Below, piece after piece: positions 1 to 8,865 of a DNA stretch of 44,910 nucleotides. Positions within the stretch are counted from its first letter, which is position 1. Each line of letters opens with the position of its first letter. The notes under the pieces were generated by a model that saw only the letters and a program-made list of their open reading frames with translations, was not told the DNA's origin and did not search any database. Source of the stretch: Slackia sp. (lineage in GTDB: Bacteria > Actinomycetota > Coriobacteriia > Coriobacteriales > Eggerthellaceae); contig JAUNLI010000001.1 of the NCBI GenBank assembly GCA_030532315.1, forward strand, positions 1 to 44,910, read 5' to 3'. Made by a program: the position numbers and the translations under genes.

Positions 1-1871
1 AGCACGCGATCGAGCAGGTAAGACCCTGCTGCTTCGCCGCCGTGCCCCAGGTTGTAAATCATCGAGGCGCGAGCCGCTTCGATAGATGCGCGCCAGCGTT
101 CAGGATTTGCGACCATCTCATCGACCACATCGCCCAAGCCATCCAGTGCATCGACGCAAAGCGACACGCCGATGACGTTGCGCAGGGAAATGTCAGTCGG
201 CTCGATGCCAAGCTCTTCCCAATGCGGATTGCACGTCTTCATGGGAGTGTCCACGAAAACGCAGGGTTTCAGCGTGGCGAACGCGAACTCGCACGAAATC
301 GAAGACCAATCGGTGATCAGCACGTCGGCATCGAAGATCGAATCGGACGTGCTGAAGTCTTGCTCGAAATACAGCTCGTCGGCCGAAAAGGCAGCAAAGC
401 GCTTCTGCAAGGCCTCCCAACGCGCGCGGTAGCGTTTGGTGTATTCAGGGTGCGGGCGCACGATTACACGGTAGCCGCGTCCGAGCAAAGGCGTTATCAC
501 CTGATCGGCGCAAATGTCTAGAATGCAGTCTTCCTGCCACGAAGGAGCAAGCAGCACCACCGGACGTTTATAGGCCGGCTTCTCGCGCTTCGCATATGCC
601 GCGATCTGACGATCGAGCAGGTCGTATCCGCACTCCACGAGCGTGCGCGGGCGAATCTCGCGCAGCTCTTCCATGCGTTCGTATTCGCGTTTCTGGTGAG
701 GGCCCACGCACAGAATCGCATCGTAGTGGTCGAGCGATTCGCGCGAGGCAACCAAATGCGCCGAAGTCATATGGTGGAACATATAGACGTATTCGACATC
801 TTTGCGAACGTAGGAGCGCTTGATATAGAAGTTCTCCAGATCGTCGAGCGTGGTCACCACCACGTCGCAGTCGAGCTTCATCATGAGCGTGATCAGGCGC
901 CGCTCGCCGATGTAGTACGGCATAAGGCGCGGATGGGTTTCGTGCAACGCGAACACCTGGTCGGACGGGTCATTCGTAATGTAGTGAATCGTCATGTCCG
1001 AATTGGCAAGCAGCCACTGAATGGCGCCTTCGAAATACTTGTAAAAGCCGCTGCGCTCGGAATAGAACACGATATGTTTACCCACCACGTTCATGAAACG
1101 CTTGTAATCCTGCTTTTCGCGCTTGGCAAGCGGATCGCGTTTGTACCACGGAGCCTTACGCGCGGCGAAGGCATTGAGGGCCTCCAGCTCGACGCGGCTT
1201 TGCGCAAGCTCGGTGTAGTCGATGTGCTTGGCAGGCTTGATGCACACGTTGCACAGCGCCTGTACGACGATAGACATCAAGTTCGAACAAATCCAGTAAA
1301 ACGCCATGCCTGCGGCAACATAGACGCCCAAAACGAGCGAAAGCACGATGGAAAGCCCGTTGGTGGTGTTCTTCTCCATCTTGGACTGTTCGCGCTGCAG
1401 CGGGTTGATGCGGTTTTGCGCGAACCCCATAATCACGGCGGAAAGAGCCGCCAAAACGGGCATGACCCACGATGCGCCGCCGTCTTCGATAGGCACCATG
1501 CCTAAAAACTCGGTGCCGGGCGCGCCGTTGCCGGTAATATCGCGCACCACCTCCACCAGGCCGAACAGCACCAGAATTTGCACCGCCAACGGAACAAGCG
1601 AGAGCAGCGGATGGTAGTGGTGCTTCTTATTGAGCTCGGTCTGTTTCTCGCCGATGGTTTCGGCGTCGCCGAAATACTTCACCTTGATGCGGTTGAGTTC
1701 GGGCAGAAGCTTCACCATGACGATGCTATTCCACTGGCACCACAGCGCCAGCGGCATAAGCAAGACTTTGATGATGACGGTGAACAGCAGAATGGCCATC
1801 CACCAATTGCCCGTCAAATCGTAGCAAGGTTGAACGATATACGAAAACAGCTGTGCAAGCGCCTCTAACAT
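1..1871 (-). CDS. YidC/Oxa1 domain fused to CDP-glycerol glycerophosphotransferase (partial, runs off left edge)
   Basis: The frame is open from the ATG at 1871 to the window edge (about 623 codons, 3' end missing). Residues 1-211 look like a Gram-positive YidC/Oxa1 insertase: a first membrane segment ending in TVIIK, an amphipathic linker (LLPELNRIKVKYFGD), then PLLSLVPLAVQ and hydrophobic segments to about 208. Lys35 sits where SpoIIIJ-type YidC proteins carry the groove arginine. From about residue 250 the protein is TagB/TagF-like: FYSERSGFYKYFEGA, a VRPHPEY motif, and LITDWSSISCEFAF near residue 520. Such enzymes transfer glycerol- or ribitol-phosphate from CDP-alditols in teichoic acid synthesis. 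The last visible residues resemble a family C-terminus, so little is probably missing. The ATG overlaps the upstream acyltransferase stop by 7 nt, so the two are translationally coupled. Fusion order is seen; substrate is inferred. Confidence 0.85.
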   Translation of the reverse strand, partial: MLEALAQLFSYIVQPCYDLTGNWWMAILLFTVIIKVLLMPLALWCQWNSIVMVKLLPELNRIKVKYFGDAETIGEKQTELNKKHHYHPLLSLVPLAVQILVLFGLVEVVRDITGNGAPGTEFLGMVPIEDGGASWVMPVLAALSAVIMGFAQNRINPLQREQSKMEKNTTNGLSIVLSLVLGVYVAAGMAFYWICSNLMSIVVQALCNVCIKPAKHIDYTELAQSRVELEALNAFAARKAPWYKRDPLAKREKQDYKRFMNVVGKHIVFYSERSGFYKYFEGAIQWLLANSDMTIHYITNDPSDQVFALHETHPRLMPYYIGERRLITLMMKLDCDVVVTTLDDLENFYIKRSYVRKDVEYVYMFHHMTSAHLVASRESLDHYDAILCVGPHQKREYERMEELREIRPRTLVECGYDLLDRQIAAYAKREKPAYKRPVVLLAPSWQEDCILDICADQVITPLLGRGYRVIVRPHPEYTKRYRARWEALQKRFAAFSADELYFEQDFSTSDSIFDADVLITDWSSISCEFAFATLKPCVFVDTPMKTCNPHWEELGIEPTDISLRNVIGVSLCVDALDGLGDVVDEMVANPERWRASIEAARASMIYNLGHGGEAAGSYLLDRV

Positions 1872-2908
1872 AGGTCAGCTTCCTTCTTCTTGTCGAACCA
1901 GCCGAAAGCTGCATCGAACACGGCCTTCGCGCCCTTAACCGCGGTGGAATCAATCAACCACGCCGCCGCAAGCGAAAGCGCAAAAGCGACGACAGACAAA
2001 AGAACATGAACACCCATGGTGGAAAGCCCCTGGTCGAACATGAAAAACTTCTGAATGGCAAGCAGTACCATCATATGGCACAGATAGATACCGAACGAAT
2101 GCTTCGCCACAAACGATACGAACGAGAACTTCGGCAGCTTTTCGCCCCAGTCGAGCAAGGCGAGATAAAGCCCCACCGCCATGATCGTGTAAAGCGGAGA
2201 GGTTTCGTAAGCGTACAGCGAGAAGCCCGCATACTGTACGGCCACGTTGAGCACAAAGCACACAAGCACCGCCCACTTCAGCGCACGACGCACCTTCGGA
2301 TCCGAAGCGAAACGTTCTATGAGCACACCGAGACAGAACGCGAAGCCGAATCCGCTGAAAAGATATCCCCAGGAAAACCCGATGCCGGCGTTGTCGAGCA
2401 CGGTCAGCACCGTGTTGAACCCGATGCCGATGCCGATGAACACCTTCACCTCGAAATCGGACATGCCGTCGAACGCGCGAGCGAGAAACGGCGCCACGAG
2501 CAGAAAACCGACCAGCGTGAAAACGAACCAGTATTCGATGCTCGCAAAATCGGAAAGCGAACCTTTCACGAAATAGGCGGCGGCATGACCCATGCCTTGC
2601 CAGTTGCCCCACAGGTCGTACACGGTGCGGATGAGGAAATAGACCAGCACGGGAACAATGATATTGCGCGCCTTGCTGCGATAGAACTTCTTCAAGGCAG
2701 CATCGCCTTCACGCACGCGCAGGTTGAACTTGCCCGACATCATGAAAAACAGCGCGTTGCCCGCGAAAAACAGCGTTCCGCACGCCAAAAACCACAGATT
2801 CCCAATCGTGGAACCCGTATCGACCACCACGCGGCAATGCACCGCGACCACGAAAAAGATTGCTACGGCCCTTACCAGGTCGTAGCCGAAAATGCGCGCC
2901 TGCGCCAT
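1865..2908 (-). CDS. Acyltransferase-3 family membrane protein (OafA/WecH-like)
   Basis: This 347-residue polytopic protein begins MAQARIFGYDLVRAVAIFF and has the hallmark first segment with a conserved histidine (VVAVHCR) followed by about ten hydrophobic segments. Acyltransferase-3 proteins O-acetylate or O-acylate surface polysaccharides at the membrane, so it probably modifies the glycan made by the neighbouring glycosyltransferases. The ATG at 2908 was chosen over longer in-frame starts because AAGGGGG lies about 7 nt upstream and the conserved family start follows at once. The gene ends overlapping the start of the YidC-glycerophosphotransferase gene. Donor and acceptor cannot be told from sequence. 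Confidence 0.85.
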   Translation of the reverse strand: MAQARIFGYDLVRAVAIFFVVAVHCRVVVDTGSTIGNLWFLACGTLFFAGNALFFMMSGKFNLRVREGDAALKKFYRSKARNIIVPVLVYFLIRTVYDLWGNWQGMGHAAAYFVKGSLSDFASIEYWFVFTLVGFLLVAPFLARAFDGMSDFEVKVFIGIGIGFNTVLTVLDNAGIGFSWGYLFSGFGFAFCLGVLIERFASDPKVRRALKWAVLVCFVLNVAVQYAGFSLYAYETSPLYTIMAVGLYLALLDWGEKLPKFSFVSFVAKHSFGIYLCHMMVLLAIQKFFMFDQGLSTMGVHVLLSVVAFALSLAAAWLIDSTAVKGAKAVFDAAFGWFDKKKEADLC

Positions 2909-3043
2909 GGAGCATCCCCCTTGCAATGTAAAACCCACCATGCAGTCGAAAGCCGCCGACAAAGCGGCGGCCCTTCTCGAAAACGCGAAACGAAACACCG
3001 CCGCGCATCGTCAAGCACGAAACTCGTCAGAACGCGAGCCTCG

Positions 3044-4225
3044 TCACAAATTCGAAAGAAGCAGTCCTTCGAGCGATTCGGCCAGTCGCCTATCGCACGC
3101 CGCACGCTCCTTCTCTGCATCAAGCCAGCCCGCAAGTTCTTTTTTCGACGGCCCAAGGCGGCGGCGCAACGCATCTCTCGCTTTATTGACAGGTCGCATG
3201 AACAGGCCTTTCACGTAGGCTTTGCGCCCCATGCGAAACGCCACATAGCGCCACAACGCCATACGCGGCAGCCCTTCGACCGTTCCGTTCACGATGCGGC
3301 GATACACTTCGGCAGGCGCTTCGGCCATATGATCGACCACGTCGCCGTGGCCTTCCAGGTATGCATCGTAAAGCGCCTTCAAACGTGCAAAGGCGGCCGT
3401 CCGATCGCGCTCTCCCAAAGCACGCATGTCCAAAAACAGAAAATCGAGCGACCAGTCAGCCAGCTGAGCAGGCCCCAGTTCGATCAGATCGCGCCTTTCC
3501 CACGTCTTGAAGACGGCCTCCGCAATATCGAGGTGCTTTCCCATGCGGCCCGCAAGATCGTCGAACAAGACACGCATGGCCGAGCCTTCGCGCACAACCC
3601 GGTAGTCGTAGAGTTTGTCGGAAAGAAGCGCGGTCTTTTTCGCAAGCGGATAGACCTCGAAATGAAACGCCTGGTCTTCGCCGAGCGGCAAAGATTCATC
3701 GTATTCAATGCCGTTATCGACAAGAAACGCCCTCGTGGTTGCCGTGCGCCATGCGAACGGCCGCGATTTCTCTTCGAGCAGAAGTTTCCAGTCGAAGCCC
3801 TCATAGACCGCATCGCGCGGGCTCAGGCAATCCACCAGCCACGGATAGCCATCACAGGATGGAACGCAATTCGCACCGAACGTCACTACGTCGGCGCTCG
3901 TCTCTTGAAATGCGCGCACGATGCGCTCGCATGCGTGAGGCTGCAAGGCGTCGTCGGCATCGACGCACAAAACGTAATCGCCCGTCGCAGCGCGCAGACC
4001 TGCGTTTTTCGCCGACGACACGCCGCCGTTTTCCTTATGGATCACACGGATGCGCGCATCGCAGGCCGCATGCAGCTCGGCGATGCGTGCAGAATGGTCG
4101 GTCGCACCGTCATCGACGCAGATGACCTCGATGTCTTCGTAAGTCTGGGCGCGCACCGAATCGAGGCAGTGTGACAGGTATTGCTCGACGTTGTAGACAG
4201 GAATGATGATGGAAAACTTCGCCAC
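3044..4225 (-). CDS. GT2-family glycosyltransferase with long C-terminal region
   Basis: A 393-residue GT-A fold enzyme. It starts VAKFSIIIPVYN (GTG start), has the nucleotide-sugar residues VDDG at 37-40 and a DADD metal site at 89-92, then about 280 residues of family-specific C-terminus. It likely adds a sugar to a surface polymer at the cytoplasmic face. The GTG at 4225 lies 7 nt after the stop of the upstream GT2 gene, so translation is coupled; earlier in-frame ATGs lie inside that gene. It is a clear paralogue of the enzyme at 27635-28690: both share a YEGF motif, a LPL.EDQ.FHF/YFG-type motif and the same length of tail. No membrane segment is obvious. Confidence 0.85.
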   Translation of the reverse strand: MAKFSIIIPVYNVEQYLSHCLDSVRAQTYEDIEVICVDDGATDHSARIAELHAACDARIRVIHKENGGVSSAKNAGLRAATGDYVLCVDADDALQPHACERIVRAFQETSADVVTFGANCVPSCDGYPWLVDCLSPRDAVYEGFDWKLLLEEKSRPFAWRTATTRAFLVDNGIEYDESLPLGEDQAFHFEVYPLAKKTALLSDKLYDYRVVREGSAMRVLFDDLAGRMGKHLDIAEAVFKTWERRDLIELGPAQLADWSLDFLFLDMRALGERDRTAAFARLKALYDAYLEGHGDVVDHMAEAPAEVYRRIVNGTVEGLPRMALWRYVAFRMGRKAYVKGLFMRPVNKARDALRRRLGPSKKELAGWLDAEKERAACDRRLAESLEGLLLSNL

Positions 4226-4232
4226 GGCGAAT

Positions 4233-5303
4233 CTACCGACCTTTCGTCTTGCGCGCAAGGCCGCGAACCAGCAAAGAAATGCCGCCCTCTTGCACATAAC
4301 AACGCGCCTTGGACAGCGCACCCTTCGCGGCGCTCGAAGCGCGACCCGCCTTGAACAGTTCCGGCGATTCGCAAATGATAAGGAAATCTTCCTTCTTCCA
4401 CGGCTCGAACACATCGAAATCGACGCGGCCCGCCTCGAGGTCTGCTTTGAATTCCTCCTGCATCCTCTGCAGGAATTCCTCGTTGAGCGGGCTTGCCAAG
4501 CGCTCGTAGTTCCACAGGTAGTTATCGAGCTTGACCTTTTCCTTCACGCCCCACAGCACGCTTTTCTCGGGGTGCGCTTCCAGGAAGCGGTCCATTTCCG
4601 CATGCTCGTCGCAGATGCAATACACCTTGGAGGGCGAATTCACCGAAGACGCCTCGTTGTCTTGACGGTAGTGCAGAACGGCATCGCGTACAAACACGAC
4701 GCGATCGGCGCTCGCCCATACTTTAAAATTGAAGGCAGAGTCCTGAAACGACGCCCCGGGGGTTTCAAGAAAATCGATCCCGTGCTGCTCAAGAAAATCG
4801 CGACGATAGACCGCCGACCAGATCGAAGGCTTCGCATAGAAGATGTCGGGCTCTTCGGTCGGGTTCACCGGACGGTCCGTCATCTTTTTCGGCACCACTT
4901 CGAACAGCTCGTTTTTCTCCTGCGGCACCGACCAGTAGAACCAGAAATTCGCCTTGGCAACCTGGGCATCGTGCTTTTCGGCAGCGTTCACAAGAAGCTC
5001 GAGCGCGTTCGGCTCGAAGAAATCGTCCGATTCGAGAATGCCGATATAACGGCCGCGCGCCTCGGCAAGGCCCCTATTCATCGAGGAGCCATAGCCCGAA
5101 TTGGCCTTGTCCACCATGCGCACGCGTTCATCACGCTGCATGTATTCGCGGATGATGTCGGGGGAAGAATCGGTCGATCCGTCGTTGAGGCAGATGATTT
5201 CGATATCGCGAAGCGTCTGCGCACATGCGGAATCGAGACATTCACGCAGATATCGCTCGACGTTATAGATGGGAACCAGCAAGGAAACCACAGGTTCGGA
5301 CAT
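4233..5303 (-). CDS. GT2-family glycosyltransferase
   Basis: A 356-residue enzyme with PIYNVERYL at the N-terminus, NDGSTD at 40-45 and the metal-binding ESDD at 91-94. Distinctive downstream motifs are KPSIWSAVYRRDFL, FLETPGASFQD and HYRQDNE, which recur almost unchanged in the protein at 26374-27471, so the two are paralogues. The ATG at 5303 has GAGAGG about 8 nt upstream, whereas an ATG five codons earlier has none. It is the first GT of a two-GT cassette on the minus strand. A role in building a surface polysaccharide repeat or linker is inferred from the neighbours; donor sugar unknown. Confidence 0.87.
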   Translation of the reverse strand: MSEPVVSLLVPIYNVERYLRECLDSACAQTLRDIEIICLNDGSTDSSPDIIREYMQRDERVRMVDKANSGYGSSMNRGLAEARGRYIGILESDDFFEPNALELLVNAAEKHDAQVAKANFWFYWSVPQEKNELFEVVPKKMTDRPVNPTEEPDIFYAKPSIWSAVYRRDFLEQHGIDFLETPGASFQDSAFNFKVWASADRVVFVRDAVLHYRQDNEASSVNSPSKVYCICDEHAEMDRFLEAHPEKSVLWGVKEKVKLDNYLWNYERLASPLNEEFLQRMQEEFKADLEAGRVDFDVFEPWKKEDFLIICESPELFKAGRASSAAKGALSKARCYVQEGGISLLVRGLARKTKGR

Positions 5304-5365
5304 GACATATCCTCTCAATGGGTCGATTAATCGGACAACAGGGTAACACGCGTAAAGACGCGCTC

Positions 5366-7468
5366 CTAGGCAACGATGCGATACAGGCGCATGTCGCCTT
5401 CGCTCAAGACGACTTCAAAGCCGGGCGTTTCGTCAGTGATGTCGACGATGCCCTGCCAGGCTTCTTTGCTCACGCCATGAACGGGAAGGAAGCGTCGCGC
5501 CTCGCCGTTAGGGCCGCGCGGCTCGACTTCTCCCTGGTCAAGCACAAGCACATATTCCGCACCAAGGCGCTCGATTGCTTCTTTCACCTCAGCATTCGTC
5601 GCAATTTCATCAAGATGCCCGCGAATCAAGAAGCTGTCTTCGCTTTCCCCCGACTCAAGGCCGTACCCGGTGAAATAGCGGTAATAGGTGCGCATGCCGT
5701 CAAGACCGTACAAGAAGATGCTGCCGTCGTCGGGCTCGTTGATGATCAGTTCGTCTTCGCCAACCACCTTCTGCACCTCGTCGACGAAGCGACGCTCGTC
5801 ATCGCCCAACATGTTCAGGGGAACCTCGGCGTTTTGTTTTTCAACCCGATCGCCCACCACGCTCGATGCGCTTTCGACGCGATGGACGCCCGCGAAATCG
5901 AACGCAGGAAACGCCACCGCAGTCGCCAGCACCAACGGCACTGCGGCCAAGGCCGCACGGCCGTAGCGCAACGCGTCGTCGCCCGGTGCGGCAATGCGCA
6001 TGACCAAGGCCCTCATCCCCCGCGCAATCGTGGCCGCGCCCAGGGCAGCAAGCGGCACAGCGAACAACGCCGCCATAGCAGCCGTACGCCACTGGTCGGT
6101 ATACCAAAAGCCCGACAGCAAATGCTTCAAAAAGCCGTTCGTCGCCATGTCGAAAAAGTAGATGACGCAGGCGAATGCATAGGAGAACACGATCCAGCGC
6201 CTAGAACGATCGACGAGCGCCGCCACGACGCCCGTCGCAACGACAAGTGCCAGAATCGGCTGGGCGGGCGTGTCCATAAACGACAGCAGCCCGATGTTGG
6301 CAAGCGCCTGGACGGGTTCGGCTTTCGCAGGCCAGTCGAAGCCGACCACGGCGCGCAGAAACGGCATCTTATACATAACGCACCAGATGCCCGCAATCAC
6401 GACAATGGCAAGAAGAGCAAACGCGACCTTCGCCCACGGGCGAGCGGAATCAGGGATGCGTTTCGCGCCGGCAAGACGCATGGCCAAGACAACGCAGTAC
6501 GGAGCAAGGAACACACCCAGACTGAACACGGCATTAGGCTGCGAAAGGGCCAATGCGACAAGCGACGAAACGAAAACGAACCCAAGCACGGCGCGCTGCC
6601 AAACAACAAGCCCGCGTGCGAACATTTTGACGAACACCGCAGCGGCCGCAGGAATGAGCACATAGGAAAGCAGATTGGGATAAAGCGGGCCGAATGTAAG
6701 AAAACCCCAGGGAAAAGCAGCAAAAAGAACCGAAACGAATGCGCCGGCATAAACAACGGCGCGCCTGCCTGCAAAAAGAGTGCGCAGCAAGACGAACATG
6801 CTCGCGGGCAGCACCATCGCGGACAGGAAGGCGTTCACCGCGTTGGCGGCCGTCGCGCACGTCGCGCCCGAGAAGGTCATAGCCATGGCGACAAGGCAGT
6901 GCCAAGCAGAGGGATAAAATGCCGAATCGTTGGCAAACGGATCGATGGCCTTGTCTTCAGGAAGAGGATAGGAGGTCGTGGTAAACGACGAATAATTCCC
7001 CGCCTCGACAAACGCCTGCACCGAACTTAAGTGGTGAACGTTATCCCAGGTTTGCAAAAACGAGTCGGGCGACGAAAGGTTGGCGACGAACACCGTGGAT
7101 ACTGCAACGAAACCGACGGCAATGTACAGAACGAGAATCGTCCAATCGGCGGACAAGCGGCCCGAGAAAAACGACCCGCACGAATCGATTCGCGCGAAAC
7201 GCGGCTTCGACGAGCGAAAAAGCACGAATGAGACAAGCCACGCCGCGACGCCGACCGCCAGACACGGCACAAAAAGCGTGCTCCACGACGCAAAAACCCC
7301 CAAAGACGGGTACAGGGCGGAAAGCACGATGTAAAGAGGAATGGTCACAAGCGGCGCGCAACAAAATGCAACGACCGATTCTGCACGCAAGGCTTTCAAA
7401 ACAAAGAAACCGGGCGCATATAAAAACACCGCGGCTGCAAGCATCGTAAGGAAAAAACCCGTCCACAT
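5366..7468 (-). CDS. Large polytopic membrane protein, DUF6541-like
   Basis: A 700-residue integral membrane protein. About 500 residues of hydrophobic helices are followed by a soluble C-terminal domain of about 150 residues (for example EDELIINEPDDGSIFLYG). This matches the DUF6541 family, which is common in actinobacterial polysaccharide clusters and resembles GT-C glycosyltransferases in layout; no GT-C catalytic motif could be assigned with confidence. It is the first gene of the minus-strand run toward position 1 and has its own promoter candidate at 7578-7607. The ATG at 7468 is preceded by GAGGTAGG. Possible roles are a lipid-linked-sugar glycosyltransferase or a ligase; this is inference. 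Confidence 0.75.
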   Translation of the reverse strand: MWTGFFLTMLAAAVFLYAPGFFVLKALRAESVVAFCCAPLVTIPLYIVLSALYPSLGVFASWSTLFVPCLAVGVAAWLVSFVLFRSSKPRFARIDSCGSFFSGRLSADWTILVLYIAVGFVAVSTVFVANLSSPDSFLQTWDNVHHLSSVQAFVEAGNYSSFTTTSYPLPEDKAIDPFANDSAFYPSAWHCLVAMAMTFSGATCATAANAVNAFLSAMVLPASMFVLLRTLFAGRRAVVYAGAFVSVLFAAFPWGFLTFGPLYPNLLSYVLIPAAAAVFVKMFARGLVVWQRAVLGFVFVSSLVALALSQPNAVFSLGVFLAPYCVVLAMRLAGAKRIPDSARPWAKVAFALLAIVVIAGIWCVMYKMPFLRAVVGFDWPAKAEPVQALANIGLLSFMDTPAQPILALVVATGVVAALVDRSRRWIVFSYAFACVIYFFDMATNGFLKHLLSGFWYTDQWRTAAMAALFAVPLAALGAATIARGMRALVMRIAAPGDDALRYGRAALAAVPLVLATAVAFPAFDFAGVHRVESASSVVGDRVEKQNAEVPLNMLGDDERRFVDEVQKVVGEDELIINEPDDGSIFLYGLDGMRTYYRYFTGYGLESGESEDSFLIRGHLDEIATNAEVKEAIERLGAEYVLVLDQGEVEPRGPNGEARRFLPVHGVSKEAWQGIVDITDETPGFEVVLSEGDMRLYRIVA

Positions 7469-7577
7469 AAGGGAAACCTACCTCGGATCAATGCCGCTCA
7501 CCGATGGCCGAAAGACGAAAGACGACGCCAGCGCAAGCAATCGGACGCGAGCGAAAAAGCAAAACATGAACCGTCCA

Positions 7578-7607
7578 AATATACACTATGCCCGTCGTGC
7601 TTGTCCT
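7578..7607 (-). promoter_or_regulatory. Candidate sigma-70 promoter for the 7468-to-1 gene run
   Basis: On the minus strand AGGACA (7602-7607) is followed after 18 nt by TATATT (7578-7583). Its -35 overlaps the -35 of the divergent plus-strand promoter, so the two may compete or share control. Confidence 0.45.
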
Positions 7608-7629
7608 TATATGCACGCTTCGCTATATT
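7601..7629 (+). promoter_or_regulatory. Candidate sigma-70 promoter for the GT2/DUF2304 pair
   Basis: TTGTCC (7601-7606), a 17-nt spacer and TATATT (7624-7629) form a good sigma-70 match about 50 nt before the ATG at 7682. It lies back to back with the minus-strand promoter. Confidence 0.55.
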
Positions 7630-7681
7630 CATAACACGTGATACCATGGGTATTTCTGAATTCAACCGAGAAAATGGACCT

Positions 7682-8365
7682 ATGAAACTTCTTGTCATCA
7701 TTCCCGCATACAACGAGCAGGACTGCATCGTCCAAACCGTCGAAGAGCTGAGGCAGACCGCCCCTCAGTACGATTACGTCGTCGTCAACGACGGATCGAA
7801 AGACGCCACCAAGAGCCTGTGCATCGAGCACGGCTTCAACCTGCTCGACTTGCCCGTCAACATCGGCTTGACCGGCGGCTTTCAAGCCGGCATGAAATAC
7901 GCCCTACGTAACGGCTACGATGCAGCCGTGCAGTTCGATGCCGACGGACAGCATATGCCCGCCTACATCGAAAAGCTTGCCGAAGAAATGCAGCGCACGA
8001 ACGCCGACATCGTAATCGGGTCGCGCTTTGTCACCGAGAAGAAATCGGCCTCGATGCGCATGGTCGGATCACGCCTGATTTCGGCCATCATCAAAATCAC
8101 CACCGGCACCTCGATCTGCGACCCCACGTCGGGCATGCGTTTGTACAATCGCGCCATGATCGAACGCTTCAGCAGCAAATCCGATTTCGGCCCCGAACCC
8201 GATTCGATCGCCTACCTTGCACGCAAAGGCGCCGTCGTGCGCGAAGTGCAGGTGAGCATGCGCGAGCGCCAAGCGGGCGAAAGCTACCTCACCTTCACCC
8301 GCTCTATCGAATACATGATGCGCACCTGCATCTCCATCCTGTTCGTCCAGTGGTTTAGGAGCTAG
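7682..8365 (+). CDS. GT2 glycosyltransferase, dolichyl-phosphate-mannose-synthase-like
   Basis: A 227-residue enzyme starting MKLLVIIPAYNEQD, with NDGS at 36-39 and the metal/sugar site FDADGQH at 85-91. The short single-domain layout matches polyprenyl-phosphate sugar synthases (DPM1/GtrB type), which load a sugar onto undecaprenyl phosphate for use outside the membrane. It lacks the C-terminal membrane anchor often found in that family; the co-transcribed DUF2304 membrane protein 3 nt downstream probably supplies it. The ATG at 7682 is the family start; the Shine-Dalgarno is weak (GGA). A lipid-linked donor from this enzyme could feed the DUF6541 protein encoded divergently. Confidence 0.88.
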   Translation: MKLLVIIPAYNEQDCIVQTVEELRQTAPQYDYVVVNDGSKDATKSLCIEHGFNLLDLPVNIGLTGGFQAGMKYALRNGYDAAVQFDADGQHMPAYIEKLAEEMQRTNADIVIGSRFVTEKKSASMRMVGSRLISAIIKITTGTSICDPTSGMRLYNRAMIERFSSKSDFGPEPDSIAYLARKGAVVREVQVSMRERQAGESYLTFTRSIEYMMRTCISILFVQWFRS

Positions 8366-8368
8366 CCC

Positions 8369-8725
8369 ATGAACATCACCTTGCGCGTGTTTTTGGTCGT
8401 CAGCGCCGTCGCGGTTCTTTATTTCGTGGTACGCAAGATCAAAAAGTCGAAATTCGAAGCCTCCGATTCGATCTTCTGGCTCTTTTTCATCGCCGTGCTC
8501 GTGGTTCTGGGCGCATTTCCCCAGGTTTCCTACGGACTGGCAAACATTCTGGGGTTCGAATCGCCTTCGAACTTCATCTTCTTATGCGTCATCGCAATCT
8601 TGCTGATCCGTGTGTTCTCGCTCACGGCCAAGGTGTCGCTTCTGCGCACCAAGCTCGATTCGCTTGTCCAGGAAGTCGCGCTCGACAGAAACGAGCGTGC
8701 GAAAAACAACGGGGATGCATCGTAA
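8369..8725 (+). CDS. DUF2304 small membrane protein
   Basis: A 118-residue protein with three predicted membrane segments (residues about 4-20, 33-55 and 65-83) and a charged, probably coiled C-terminal tail. DUF2304 proteins typically sit directly after a DPM-like GT2 gene, as here (3-nt gap). The Shine-Dalgarno AGGAG lies inside the end of the upstream gene, so the two are translationally coupled. It likely anchors or partners the GT2 enzyme; biochemical role unproven. Confidence 0.85.
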   Translation: MNITLRVFLVVSAVAVLYFVVRKIKKSKFEASDSIFWLFFIAVLVVLGAFPQVSYGLANILGFESPSNFIFLCVIAILLIRVFSLTAKVSLLRTKLDSLVQEVALDRNERAKNNGDAS

Positions 8726-8752
8726 GCATCGCAAACCCGAACGATGCGACAA

Positions 8753-8797
8753 AAGGCCTCCGTTTCCTTTCGGTTTTACCAAGGAAACGGAGGCCTT
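8753..8797. terminator. Bidirectional rho-independent terminator
   Basis: A perfect 17-bp stem (8753-8769 with 8781-8797) closes an 11-nt loop, with T-rich sequence on both sides. It separates the convergent DUF2304 and GT4 genes. Confidence 0.9.
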
Positions 8798-8865
8798 CGT
8801 GTTTTAGACGAAACCGTTGCAAACCGTGGGCGAGCAGGCAGCGCTTCGACGCTTTACCTGTCGTT

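Noticed and set aside
2006-4174. Long plus-strand open frame of over 700 codons
   Set aside because: It is antisense to the acyltransferase and GT2 genes, rich in Arg/His/Gln, and has no family motifs. It is a shadow frame from the codon bias.
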